Assembly (NCBI GenBank): GCA_028673005.1
Contig: CM054116.1
Location: forward strand, 27,071,840 to 27,135,839
DNA: 64,000 nt
Direction of reading: 5' to 3'
From: Tanypteryx hageni
Taxonomy: Eukaryota; Arthropoda; Insecta; Odonata; Petaluridae
In this document: one piece after another, positions 34,815 through 47,163 of the stretch
Position numbering within the stretch: the first letter of the stretch is position 1
Layout of the letters: each line of letters starts with the position of its first letter
Program-made: the position numbers and the translations under genes
The notes under the pieces: model-generated
Told to the model about the DNA's origin: nothing
Databases searched by the model: none
The model's input: the letters and a program-made list of their open reading frames with translations, nothing else

Positions 34815-35110
34815 TTGCCCAGATAGTATTATATGGGTATGAGACATGGACAATGAGAAAAGAAGATGTGAGCAGACTAGAGATTTTTGAGATGTGGACA
34901 TGGCATAGACTATAGAATATTAGTGGGAATGGGAGAAAAACAAATGAGGAAGTTTTAAATACAGTAAGGGAGGAGAGGAGCCTAATTAGAGAAGTAAGGT
35001 AAAGACAGAAGAAATGGGCAGGTTGTATTTTGAAAGGAAACATTCTGCTGAAAGAAGTCATAGAGGTAGGAAGATGAAAGGTATATTAGATGAATTAAAG
35101 GAAGAAATTG
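34815..35110 (+). pseudogene. LINE endonuclease/reverse transcriptase C-terminal fragment
   Basis: The + strand decodes to ILYGYETWTMRKEDVSRLEI, then NISGNGRKTNEEVLN and EERSLIREVR with several stops. This is the YGSETWT...ERR.RWIGHVLR region at the C-terminus of a common arthropod LINE. Its 3' tail continues to about 35700, interrupted by a MITE. Confidence 0.7.
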
Positions 35111-35164
35111 GGTATAAGCAGGGATGGCACTATGTGGTATAGAGAGTATGCTGTGCATAGGGTA

Positions 35165-35425
35165 GGGTGGCCAGCCTTCCCACTTTATGAAATGTCTCAA
35201 CTTTTGTCCCGGTTTTTGATAAATCATGATTTATATCTCAGATTGTCTCAGAACCCCCTCACTGGTTACACCATAGTATCAGATATCTATTACAGCTATC
35301 TATATAAGGCTGATCCATCAATAAATGCACCGGATTTACGACACTGTGATGTGTCCCTCCTTATAGTTGGTAAATATTTGAAAATGTCTCTCCTTAGCTT
35401 ATTGAAAAGTTGGTCACCATAGGAG
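35165..35425. mobile_element. hAT-like MITE inserted in the LINE tail
   Basis: The left end TAGGGTGGCCA and the reversed right end GTGACCAACTT form weak inverted repeats. The flanks CATAGGG and CATAGGA may be a mutated target duplication. The related LINE tail at 3370-3620 lacks this insertion (CATAGGGGATCTCC), so it is a clean empty site. Confidence 0.65.
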
Positions 35426-35429
35426 CCTC

Positions 35430-35700
35430 TAAAAAGAAGGGGCCCTAAAAATGGGATTTGCCATGTCCCCTCATAATCATTTATAACAAATATACATATG
35501 CCATCTTACAATAAAAAGCTAAATTTCACTTTGATCTGGAATAATTAGTGCCATATAAATGAACACACAAAATGCGATTAAAATTTTTGGAGCATTATAT
35601 ACAAAAGAGGATACTTGTCTTCAGTGGCATAAATAGCATTCAGTGGGCATGTGTAAAATTTATGAGGTGGACACCAAAAAATCCATGAGTTGTCACGCTC
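35430..35700 (+). mobile_element. LINE 3' tail, continuous copy
   Basis: It matches 3430-3620 joined to 5260-5335. Here GAGGATACTTG is directly followed by TCTTCAGTGGC, the unoccupied form of the site split by the 1.6 kb insertion near 3.6 kb. Confidence 0.7.
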
Positions 35701-36109
35701 AATCTTTTTTACAAGAATAAAAAAAACTTTCTATAAAATTTTGCTTCCTTACATTGCATTGTAATTCTACCTTTCAGTCTGTTTTAGGCTATCCAAAGCT
35801 TTTCTCTTCAACACCTCATATCCAATTCCTTCTTTTAATGTGTCTAATGTAAATTTCCTTTCCCTAACTCATTCCCTTCTTTCAGTAGACCATTTCCTTT
35901 CAGAGTTTGAAATTTCTTTTGTCTGTCCCTTATCACTTCAATTTTGATCCTTTCTTTCCTCACTGTACTCAAAACTTCCTTATTCATTTTCCTCTCTGTC
36001 CAACTAATTTTATGGTTTATTTCCTTATGATAACAAAAATCTAACTCCATTACTCACATCTACTCATTTGCTATTCGCTTTCATCAGCATCCCCACAATT
36101 TTGAGAAAT

Positions 36110-37330
36110 TTCTTGCATGTAAAATTATTTGTACAATATTAACTTTGTTAGATATTTCCAACATGTTATATGCTCATATATATTTATTTAACATAATCCT
36201 TTCATGTTCAAACACATCTAGAAGTTCCTGGTTTTGAAAAATTTGTTCAGTGACAAAATTACTATATTCTTTGCAGCAGAGGTGAGAGTTAGAGTTAAAA
36301 CAATAAAGAAATAGCATGTTTCTGCACGTTTGGTCTCGGTAAGAAATTCTATTGGATGAAACATAGTTAGCCTCTATAATATATTTTTTTGGGTGTGAGC
36401 TTATGGACAGAGGATGAAACTCAAATTCCTGACCGGCGATTTCTCTTGGTGGTGCAAAGTTCAGATTAAAAAAACTTCAATTTTGTTTAAAGATACTGGA
36501 TCGCCCACCCGCAGCAAAATTATTATCAGTTTCTTCCTCAATTAACAGCTTAGCTGTAAGATTCCATCAGGTCGAACTTCACCTATGAAACCAAGTATCA
36601 TGTTTCATCCACTCAATTCCACACAGGGTTAAATTCAGTACACCCTACTAATTGTAAGACAAAAAATCCACATTTTGGATTTGGAGTAAATTTTAAATTT
36701 CATCAACCAGAAATGATAGACAGAAGCAACATTTGAAGAGCTCTGTCCTGGTGAAATTACTTCTAACGATGAGTGCAACCTCAAAATGACTCTTTTAGTC
36801 CTTGATAAGATGCTCACATTCAATTATCAGAGAAATTTGCTGCAGCCAAAACAGTGAGTATCAGCTTTATGCATTTAAACAAGGCATTAGATTTTAAAGA
36901 AAGTGTACTGAAATTGGAATGTCAGTACTATAATATATGACCATAAGGAAGATATTTTAGATTTGCTACTAGAAGAAGTACTTTCACTGAAGAAAGTTTC
37001 ACAGAAAAGCAATGTTGCTGAAATGAATTATTTGCAGTTACAGAATTTTCTCTTCAGAAAGTGATACAGTGACGTTTTCTCCAACAAAATGATAGCTCTG
37101 CATCTATTTTTAACTATTCCAATTATGGATAGCTCTGCTGAATTGAGCAAATTAAAGGTGATAATGAATTATGCAGAAAGAAATACTATCTATCCTCACT
37201 TAAAATAATTTCTATTAAGAGCGATGAAGTGTATAAGTATGATTTGCATGAAATTACAAGTTTTGGTATTGCTAAAATCCAGGTGCTTACAGTTCCAATG
37301 AAGATAGGCTATAATGCAGGGGTGAGTTGC
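36110..37330 (+). mobile_element. Decayed hAT remnant, copy B
   Basis: A diverged direct copy of 10430-11400 with the same order of landmarks: TTGTTCAGTGACAAAATTACT, TTTGGTCTCGGTAAGAAAT, GACCGGCGATTTCTCT, then the degraded SSAE..SKLK dimerisation motif near 37130. A segment at about 36540-36775 is not in copy A. Confidence 0.65.
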
Positions 37331-37820
37331 CAATCTGTTAACAATTTTAGAAAATTGTAGACATTACAAAGAACAGATATAAACTCAAACCATAGCCTTC
37401 TGATATTGAAAATAGCCACCAAGCTCCAACAATTAAGAAATGAAAAAGGAGTGTTACTAAGATGTAACTAAGCGTCAATTGTTAACAATAGTCGTTGGTA
37501 GGTGGTGCAGTGGTGGCAGCTAAAAATATAAGATATCTGTTAAACAATGCATTATATGGGAAAATGTTTCAAACAAAGGTTGTAGAAAATTAAATTTCCT
37601 ACAACTTGTATTCCAGTATATTTTTACATTTATCTTATATTAAAGCAAATATTTTAAAATAACGGATAAGTGAAAAGAGTAAACACCCACTTCTGGTTAA
37701 CCGATTTTTACCATATACTAATCGGTTCTTTGGACTTTTATAAAAATGTTAAATATAAAGTTTCGCATTGACCTGATTAATAGTTTTTAAATTAGAGTAC
37801 CCACAAAAAAGCTATCTATC
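37330..37820 (+). repeat. Interspersed repeat, inverted relative to 50390-50870
   Basis: Its reverse complement matches 50390-50870 across about 480 bp, including CTACAACTTGTATTCCAG and TAAAATAACGGATAAGTG. It ends in a CTAT microsatellite. The LINE reverse transcriptase begins immediately afterwards. Confidence 0.75.
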
Positions 37821-37829
37821 TATCTCATT

Positions 37830-39330
37830 TCCCCTCTCTCTCATTTAATCAATGAATCCTTTAAAAGTGGAACTTTTCCTCACCAATTAAAAATTGCAAA
37901 AGTTGTCCCAATACATAAAAGTGGTGACATTCACGACATTGGCAATTATAGGCCAATCTCGGTGCTGTCTGTAATTTCCAAAATAATCGAGTGCGCAATG
38001 TATAGTAGAATTCTTTCTTATGTTCATAAGTTTAAAATATTTTCTGAATGCCAATTTGGTTTCCTTAAGGGCAAACTGAAAATGCCATTTATAAATTTAT
38101 CAATTCAGTTCTTAATGGCCTAGACAGCCACAACAACACAGTTGGTCTATTTTATGATCTCTCCAAGGACTTCAACTCCATTGACCATGACATTCTTCTA
38201 AGCAATCTGGATGCTTATGGTATCTCAGGAATAGCCAATGATTGGCTTAGATCCTTTTTAGCTAACAGAAAACAAACTGTCTTCATGAATTCTGCAACCC
38301 ATCAGAAAAAATGTATGTCAGACTTTCTAATCATTTCCCGAAGTGTGGTACAAGGATTAATTTTGGGACCCTTACTGTTTCTTCTTTTCATCAATGACCT
38401 CCCATCTTATATCAATTTCGGGGAGATCTTCATTTATGCAGATGATACTAATGAACTGCTTAAATTACCACATAACTCAAACCATATTATTAAGCAAGAA
38501 ATTGACAAAATGGTGAACTGGAGTAACATCAACAATGTTTCCATTAGTAAAAACAAATCAGCTGTTATGCAATTGCATCCACCTCAAAAAATTACATCAA
38601 CACCCTTGTTCAAAATTGCTGACTCAACACTTGTTGCAACATCTGTCACGAAATTCCTTGGAATCCATGTAGATGAATGCCTCACATGGGAAACCCACAT
38701 TGACTACGTCTGTGCAAAAGTAGCTACAGGGTGCTATATCCTGAGAAGGGCAATGCCCCTAACCAATATAAATACCACCCTGACAATATATTATGCAGCA
38801 GATTAAAATATGGAATTGTGGCCTGGGGACACTCCCACCATGCAGTGCAGCTTTTCAGGCTGCAAAAATGGGCAATAAGAATCATAGCCAACACTCCCAA
38901 ATTCTCTACTTGTCGTCTAAATTTTAAAAAATTCAAAATCTTAACACTACCCTGCATATATCTCTACCATACAATGGTTTTTGTCAAAGAACACACTGCT
39001 CTTTTTGAGCTGAAACACAACAGTGACGTTCACAACTATGACACACACAACAAAAATGAAGTTATATACCTAAGTCACAACGTGAAAATGTTCAGTAATG
39101 GCCCAGCATATGCAGGAATAAAATTTCTAAATAAACTTCCTTATGAAATTAAAAACCAACCAAACAACTGTCTTTTAAAAAAGAAACTGAAAGACTCCCT
39201 TACTGACAATTGCTTCTACTCTGTAAATGAATTTATGTATATGAAATGAAATTTTGTACCACATATTGACATGTCCTATATTTGTAAATGCAAATTACTG
39301 GATCAATAAAGTAATAACAATAAAAATAAT
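37830..39330 (+). pseudogene. LINE reverse transcriptase, 5'-truncated (Jockey/CR1-like)
   Basis: A non-LTR retrotransposon copy. The first readable part (37842-38090) has LKIAKVVPIHKSGD and NYRPISVLSVISKIIE, reverse transcriptase fingers motifs. After a frameshift near 38090 come DLSKDFNSIDHD and, from 38285, GLILGPLLFLLFINDLPS and the catalytic FIYADDT. A second shift near 38740 leads to the C-terminal region ending at 39249. The tail reads AATAAAGTAATAACAATAAA. The apurinic endonuclease and N-terminal half are missing, typical of a dead-on-arrival insertion. Confidence 0.88.
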
Positions 39331-39599
39331 AATTAAATGTATATCAAGTTTAGTTATCATCCAGTTGGAATGTTTTTACTTTCTCATATACGTAATATAT
39401 AGAGCAGGTATTGTAATTGTGAAAAAATTACACTGAGATTTTGATGGAAATACATGTCCCTGAGACCATAAAAGTGGTTTTTGCCATGCCGTCTTTCAGT
39501 CTGTCTGTCTATCGGTCTGTACATGATTCTAAGGCCCAAATGCATACATAAAATCAAATGATATCTCATATGCAATATATCATCTTTTGCTGACCATTT

Positions 39600-40150
39600 T
39601 TTGATAAAAATGATATTGCACAAAAATAAAGGTTGGTTTATTCTTGACAATTTTTAGAAAAATTTGATTTACTCAAAAATGGCCCTAAGTAATTTTATTA
39701 AAATCAATCCAATTATAGAGCCTGATGTCACATATAATACTATGTAAGCCATATGACTCAAAAAATCACTATATGGCATCCAGTGACATTACAATGTATG
39801 TTAAGCTACCTTATCTAAACCATATGACGTTACACCTTCATCACGATCCACTCAAAATCTTACTACAGCCTAGATGGTCAACTAAATGAAATGATATCTC
39901 ATATTTGTGGATAATATCATTCATAATAGACACTCTGAAGAGATGAACGATATTGCGCAACAATTTAGGGTAGTTTATTCTTGGATATTTGGAAACCAAA
40001 TTCTATTTACTCAAAAATGGCTCTAAGGATTTTTATTATAATTCATCCAATCGTACAGCCTGATGTCACAAATTGTACTAACTAAAGCATATGTCCCAAA
40101 AATTACTATATATCATCCAGTGGCATTAAAATATATGCTAAACTATGGTT
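39600..40150 (+). repeat. Pair of diverged tandem copies of about 210 bp
   Basis: Segments at about 39600-39815 and 39935-40150 share TTTACTCAAAAATGGC, AGCCTGATGTCACA and ATCCAGTGRCATTA in the same order. A preceding segment (39436-39470) resembles 50330-50365 (GATGGAAATACATGT). Confidence 0.65.
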
Positions 40151-40210
40151 TACTTTGATTTATAAATGTGTTTCTTTTATAACCGTACAAAGTCGACCAG
40201 ACGTATATAC

Positions 40211-40283
40211 TATTAAAGGTAAAGTACTCCTTTAGCCAAACAATTAGAGGGTTACAACACAAAGGAGTACTTTACCTTTAATA
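40211..40283. repeat. Perfect 23-bp hairpin
   Basis: The arms 40211-40233 and 40261-40283 are exact reverse complements (TATTAAAGGTAAAGTACTCC plus three bases) around a 27-nt loop. No gene is nearby. It may be a tiny fold-back element or a hairpin RNA precursor. Confidence 0.85.
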
Positions 40284-40438
40284 ATCTGAGCCAAAGTTAT
40301 TGAGCTACCAACAAGATGTATATACGTATATGAGAAAGTTTGTGTAATGCATATTGTGCCATTTATTTCATTATGTGAACTAGTTTGTTATCCAAACTAT
40401 GTCTGTCCCCAATTAGTTTGCATAATCATTGCTCTACT

Positions 40439-41848
40439 GCAGGGGTTCCAAGCCTTTATGTTGGCAAGGGCACCTTCGACTTAAAATCGAAATCGGTGGG
40501 CGCAAATATTTTCATCCTCCTCCACTCCACTCAACACTTACAACTCAGCTCATAGCTATATGTATATTTATAATCTATTTTAAATATTTATAGTAGGAAC
40601 ATTAATTTTTCTCTTAAAAACCATTTTTTATTATACTTAAAAATACAAAGTATGGAAAATATCAAAATTTTCATTTAACAATAACTTGACTTAAATAAGC
40701 TGCGATACTTGTTTTGACATAAATACATATGTGCTTAGATACATTATAAATACATTTTTTATTATAATACTAGCTGTGTAACCCGGCATTGCCTGGGTGC
40801 GATTCGGGATTGCACAAACTTATATACCCTCGCACCACCCATGCACTCAACATACAAAGCGTTGCTTCTAAAAATTACCTACAGAGAAGTGTTTTGTTTC
40901 GTAAAAGGGTTCTTGAAAAAATGTCATAACTTTCGATCAGACTGTATATTCATATGTTTTTTGTATGTGAAATGTATTTTTACTATGTATAAGCAAAAAT
41001 GTTATTTGTCTTAAACATGCTGTATATTCTGTATTTTTTATGTAAACCTGTTTGTTGTAATGCTGAACAAATTAGTGAAAGAATGGTGCAAATTGGTTCA
41101 GCCATTCTCGAGTTATAAGGGAACATAATTACAGACAGACAGACATAAAGAGATTTCCCACCAGGGCTGTGCTGCACGAGAGTGCAGGGGGTTAATAGTG
41201 GTATCCAAACCTACTTTGGGGCTTGCCCTGTTGCCTAAAAAAAGATTGATAAAATCGGTTGGTTTTTTTTGTTTTGGTTAGAAGGGGTTTTTTGATTTTT
41301 GCTTTTATATATTAGATCATTCATTAATTTTAAAAGAATACATAAGTTGGAAAATATTTTTTTAATCTCATACAACTATATTTTAAATTATTTAAATTAG
41401 ATTATGATGTACAAGCAAATATTCCTTCCAATATTTTATAAGAAAATTACTAACCTGTTTATTATCAATGAATAGAGATATGTGATTAGAGCACAAACAT
41501 GAAGTGATACTTCTTCAACAACAAGTAAAGAAAGGATGACTACTGTTCACCAGCCCCTACAAATGGGCTGGGGTACCTTATAATAACGATTGAAGGCAAA
41601 ATGATCCATTAAAACATCCGAGAGGTTGGTGGACAAAACTGCGAGTGAAACCATATTATGCCATGTATGACATTATATGTAAATTTTATAAGACAAATGC
41701 TAGAAGTCTTTTTAGATTAGTACTTTCTAAATTCTGTGGACACTCAACACTAAGTCAAAAGAGCTAAGTGTTTTAGGAAGGATACCTGAACAAAACTCGG
41801 CGGGCACCACAACGAACCTTTGGAGGTGTCATGGTGCCTGCAGGCACT
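40439..41848. mobile_element. hAT-like element, non-autonomous
   Basis: A perfect 8-bp duplication GCTCTACT flanks it (40431-40438 and 41849-41856). The ends contain CAGGGGTTCC and GGTGCCTGCAGGCACT and only weakly match each other. A secondary insertion of about 430 bp lies inside. No transposase is readable. Confidence 0.65.
40770..41200 (+). repeat. Nested interspersed repeat
   Basis: It begins CTAGCTGTGTAACCCGG, continues with GCCTGGGTGCGATTCGGG and ends near ACAGACAGACAGAC plus a short tail. The start and the short tandem tail match widespread arthropod interspersed repeats. The class cannot be decided from this copy. Confidence 0.45.
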
Positions 41849-42004
41849 GCTCTACTGTATTGTCTGTTTTTATTTTATAAATGAGTTTATGTTTTCACTT
41901 TGTCCATTTATGCAAATGATTAAATTAAAATAGCAAATAAATGGTAAGAGATTGAAGATTGAAATTTGCAGGGTGTAAGTGAACTACAGTGACATTTATT
42001 ACCA

Positions 42005-42400
42005 AAGAATTTTTTTGGAGAAATCTGGGGGCAGCAGGGGTGCTTTCATTATTTTAGAATAAAGATTCTGAGCAAATGGTTCAAGATAGCAAGTCTAAGT
42101 ATTTCACTATCTGCGTGACCTTTAATGCCCTCTATAACATTGCAGAAGAATTTTTTTTGAAAAATCTGTGGGTGATAGGGGGTACCTTCAAAATTTTCAA
42201 AGTTATATTCTGAGGAAATCGTTATAGATAGAAACATATCAATTTTGACTATCTGTGTAAACTTTAATGCCATCTAAAACACTGCAGAAGAAATGTCTTT
42301 GAAAAATTGGTGGGTGACAGGATGTGCCTTTAACAGTTTCAAATTAAGATTGAGAAAATTGTTACAGATAAAAAATAAAATTTCTTAATTAATTATTGAA
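42005..42400 (+). repeat. Minisatellite, three units of about 141 bp
   Basis: Units start near 42006, 42147 and 42288 with AGAATTTTTTTTGAAAAATCT-like sequence. Each continues with GGGTGATAGGGG-like and TTTAATGCCATCT-like stretches. The last unit is partial. Confidence 0.7.
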
Positions 42401-43555
42401 TAAATTTCTTTGTCATATAATTATATAACTAAATTTAAAAAATTTAAATTTACAATTCCAAATAAACCTCAATAAATAGAAAGAGCTTGTCCATATTGCA
42501 TCAGCTAATGAAGCTCCCATTTTTTCTTATTATTTTGCCTTTATTACCTGTTGTCTAGGCGGATATATAAGCATAAAAAATGCACATCTGAATGCAATGT
42601 GTGGTTTTAAAGGGTGAAGTATTTGTTGTGTATAATGTATAAATGCAGAATAGACTTCTGGTGTGGAATAACATCACCTAACCTGTGCATGTATGAAGTG
42701 GTCCCCTGAGCCATGTGACTACTTGTTACCTTAGTGTGTTTGTGCATCTACATATTTCACGAATTTGGTGAGTTTTTTAAATTTTGTTACTTGTCTCCTT
42801 TACAACTCTTGTATGCAGTCTATGCAAATATGAAAGAATTTGATGAAATTTTATAAACCTTAGGTTAAAAAATTTCTCTCTTCTAAGGGAAGTTTAATTT
42901 ATTATGTAAAATCTAAAACTATCATTTTCATCTGAATGTCTATGGATTTAAGAAAATTATATACTGATGCAAAGAATGCTATGAGGAAATCAGTCCATTT
43001 TTGCAAATCTTTCATGATATTTTCTTTTCATGCTCTGTGCTATAAACAAACAACTCAAACAGGGTTTTAAATAATAATTAACTTTACCTTATTTAATATG
43101 AAAATGAGGATCCAGTATAGTAGTTTGAAGTTTAAATGAATGAAATTTTACTAATATAAACATGACGTACATAGGGACGAAGTTTACTCACTGGAATGTT
43201 TATTCCAATTATGAGTGCTATACTCTTGCTTTTTAGTTATAGTAAATATGAATGAATTAGTGAAAGAAAATGTTACCAGATCTTTCAACATTTTCTTGCC
43301 AGTAACTAAGGAACATTTGATTTAAAACAAGATAATTCAAATGGAACTTATGATGCCTACTTCTACATAATTATTGTAAATTAAATGTGGTGCACCAATT
43401 ACTTATATTGACTTTAGTAGTTTTAAAATCACTGTGGATGAGTTTCTCTTTATGTTCCTAATTTTCATAATTTAGCATTATAAAATATTACAAATACATT
43501 CGAATGGAAAATTAAATTGATTACACGTATTTGTGTGTAAAAAATAATGCATGCA
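42401..43555. other. Intergenic AT-rich stretch
   Basis: No reading frame, terminal repeat or RNA gene is recognised here. Confidence 0.4.
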
Positions 43556-43559
43556 TATA

Positions 43560-43990
43560 CTAGACTATACCGAATTTGAGTCCAACAATAGTCGTTTCAA
43601 TGGCAATGCACTTGTAATGAGTGATAAAGACTGCAAAAATGCCAGTATTTATGCAAATTTCAAAGAAAAATAATCGATAAGCAAAATTCTACAATAAAAA
43701 TTAGAATCTCCATTCCTTTCCTCAGAGAATAGTAAAAATCCCACACCGATATTACAATTATAAGATATTTTAATGTGCAAGAGAAAATTATCCTGCACGA
43801 TGGCTTTCAGATTTCCCATGTAAATCAAATGGGAAGGATAGTTCCTGGAATGAAACCTGACACTTTCAATCGATCCTCGAGAGATTGGCCCCAGTAGCAA
43901 AAGATTTCCACCATGTGTCATGGAAATCGATCTATTGGTTCAAAAGTTAATAGGGGAGGCAGATAGACAAATGGACAGACAGACACAATG
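43560..43990 (+). repeat. Interspersed repeat of about 430 bp, copy 2
   Basis: This is the same repeat as 14410-14830, ending in CAGATAGACAAATGGACAGACAGACA. The B-box-like motif is mutated here (TGGAATGAAACC instead of TGGAATCGAACCC). Confidence 0.7.
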
Positions 43991-45266
43991 AAGAAACTAC
44001 AAGCTATGAAACGTGATGTGAAATTTGATAAAAATGAAAGTTGAAATCACTTTCTTAAAGAAATATTTCATTTTAAAATTAAAGTTAATAGATGGATTGT
44101 TTGATATTTTTAAGCCAAGCAGGCAGAGCTAATATATCAGTTCCATGAGATTGTAATGCTAAATTAGCTCTTTTGTATAAATTACTTTAAGTTTATTTCT
44201 ACGGTATATGCAACTTATAATTTGCTCTTAAAGCTTTAAAAATATTTTAGAAAATTAGAGTCGAGTTATAGGCTGATTTTAGGAATTATATGCCAATGAT
44301 TGCTGCCTGTTCTAATGGCACATTTAGTCTTAGGCATCTTCATCATGATTGGTCCATTCTTTCTCATTTCATACCAACTTTTCACTATGTGAGTTCCCTT
44401 ACTGCAGCACCGATATTTGATGACTTAGCACAACTTTTAATTTGAAACTCACCATGTATTAAATTCTTCTTGTGCGCAGGGCCATGATAAGGGTATTATT
44501 TATCTGTTTAAATAATGCAATAGATAGTTTTGCAATAGATATCAAACAATGATACTGTATGATGTGAATGTGGAGGTATTTCTCACATACTTCCAAATAG
44601 GGATTACCGTAAATACCTGCGTATAATGCGCACCCTCGTATAACGCGCAGGAGGGTTTTCAGCCTCGTAATCTATGATTTTTCTATATACCCGCGTATAG
44701 TGCGCACCGATTTTTTTAGCGTTACCGCTCCAGAATATAGTATATAGTGTAACGTTTTCTAAAGCAATGATCGAATTATTGGTATTATGTATTGGTAACA
44801 TAATGAAAGTGCGAAATGAAATTTTCGAATAACGTTCCAAAAGAACGTCAGCTAACTCAATCATTACGTACTCTATGTTTACTTACAAGGTGATATTAGG
44901 ATATACACAGTAAATCGAATTATATTAATTTCATAGTATGGCATATGACAGCGTTTCCCAAAGTGTGGTCCGCGGCCCGGTGCCGGTCCTTGGGAAAAAA
45001 ATGCCGGTCCTCAGAAAATATTAAAATAATCGCGCTATCCTATTACGTCTACGGATACAGCTGTAACAAATTAAATTGACTCTTCTGTATGTGTTTGTGC
45101 ACTCGTTTGTAAGTCTAAAGCCGTCGATAATTTGCGTAAAATAAACGCACCGGAATATGCCGTGATCCGAACACGTAGGATTAAATGTATTGCAACACAT
45201 TGAGATGAAATTCTGTTCCGGTAGAAAATAAAACGCGACATGTAGCGATTTTTGGAATAATCGCTT

Positions 45267-47163
45267 TATGTGTCAGATACTTTGTATCTGTAGCTGTATT
45301 ATTCACAGAAAGGCTCTAGCCGTGAAAGATATGCCCTCACTTTTGAGTTCAACTATTCAAGAATATGTGAGGTTTATAAATTATATTAACACTCGGAGTA
45401 CGGACCTTGGGTCTCAGGAGACCCGAAAGGTATATTTTCGAAAATATTTCTTTAAAAATTTTTTTGCCGAAATTGATACTTTATGTATTCCTAGTGGAAC
45501 ATGTTGGGAGTTTAAAATCAGTAATAAAATTATATTGTAATTTAATTAAATCATCGAAATCACGGAATGTATAAATGTGAGGGTCATCGGGGACCCGGCT
45601 CCGTACTCTACGTCGTGTAACTTTTATATCTCTTATGACCGGGCAGATCAAAGTCCGGACAAAATTAGCTCGCTCAGCACGACATTGTAATACATGTTAG
45701 TCATTATCGAAGTCTCGACGTCTCGTTTTCCAGTTTTCTCTTGTGTCTCCGTTATTCACATCGTTCTGTTTGCCTCCCGAATCATTTTGTAATATACTTT
45801 TTATTTTTTGTGACTCTATGATTCTAAAATGGGAGATAGAATATTTAGGCTTTGGAGTTACGTTGCTCCACAACCTGCAAGAACAAGACCCGAAAATATA
45901 GTTCGAAATATTAGTTAAGTTATTATGTATTAATTTCACTTCCAACTCAGATGAATCAAACTAACATAAGATTAACTGAATCAAACTAACTGAATTTACC
46001 TTCAAAAATAAATTTTTTGGTATTGTTAAATGTTATCCTTAAAAAAAGAAAATTATTTCATTTTTATTTATATGCGTCATTATGTATTTAATTTTGCAAA
46101 TATATACCATTATTACACTATTTATTGTATAAATCATTATCCTTATTCAATTTTCATTCATTGATTACTTGGATGTTAAATATTATTGTGAGAAAATGAT
46201 TTTAAAAGCTGGGTCCTCTAGGACCCGGGTCCGGACTCGGTGTGAAACCACTTAGGTCCGTACTCCGAGTGTTAAATCTCGTCCATTGAATTCCAGGATC
46301 TTTACTGATTTGTGTAAAGAATTAGGAAGTGAGCATGAGCATCTCCTTTTACACTGTGAATCGCGATGGTTATCAAAAGGAAACGTTTTGCAACGACTTC
46401 TTGAAATGAAAGACGAAGTTTTATTGTTTTTTGAACAGCATCCTCCATCGGCAAGAGATGTTATATACGAATTTAAAGACAGATTTCGCAAATTTGATTG
46501 GTTAACAAAGGTAGCCTACTTATGCGATATATTTTGTGCTTTAAATGAGTTGAACTTAAGTTTCCAGGGCACCAACATAGATATTTTTAAAATTCTGGAA
46601 AATGTTGAAGCAACAATAAAAAAACTTCGAGTTGAAAAGGGAAATTTTAAGTCTTTCTGTACTTATCTGAATTATTAGAAAATTATGCCGATGTAAATAA
46701 CTTAGATGCGCTTTCTGTAACAATAAAAGAACATCTCCTGGGGCTAATATCAAGCTTAAATGAATATTTTCCCCAAATTGACTGCAATAAAATGTGGATT
46801 AGGAACTCATTCACTCTTAGCACAGAAATTGAAGAAATATTGCAACTAAATGAAACGGAAGTAGATTCAATAGTTGAACTTTCTTGTGATACTGCATTGA
46901 AACACAATTTTGATAACCTCTGCTTGATTGATTTTTGACTGAGTTGCCAAAATGAATATGCACATTTATCTGAGAAAGCGGTCAGATTCCTAATGCATTT
47001 CAGTTTAACATATAAGTGTGAAGCTGCATTCTCTACTTCGGTTTTCTTAAAAACAAAGTATAGGAATAGATTGGATGTCGAGCCAGATCTGAGGATAAAA
47101 TTGACTTCTTTTCATCCTGACATTCAGTTGTTATGTAATAACAAACAGCATCCTTCACATTAG
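45267..47163 (+). pseudogene. hAT transposase remnant (ZBED5/SCAND3-like), split by piggyBac
   Basis: Before the piggyBac, 45290-45389 encodes IIHRKALAVKDMPS. After it come LCKELGSEHEHLLLHCESRW and LLEMKDEVLLFFEQH (46300-46440). Past a stop and frameshift near 46678 the frame continues to the C-terminal TYKCEAAFSTSVFLKTKYRN and SFHPDIQLL, ending at 47163. The N-terminal zinc finger and first catalytic Asp are missing, so the copy was already deleted. Removing the piggyBac with one TTAA restores a continuous frame at that site. Confidence 0.85.
45390..46271. mobile_element. piggyBac-type MITE nested in the hAT
   Basis: An 882-bp element between TTAA at 45386-45389 and 46272-46275. The ends are CACTCGGAGTACGGACCT and, reversed, CACTCGGAGTACGGACCTAA. 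Short palindromes lie inside each end: GGGTCTCAGGAGACCC at 45409-45424 and GGGTCCTCTAGGACCC at 46212-46227. A third, looser one lies at 45583-45598. No transposase is visible. Confidence 0.9.

Noticed and set aside
44604..44864. 86-codon - strand frame at the left end of the pogo-like element
   Set aside because: It reads through the terminal repeat and has no transposase motif.
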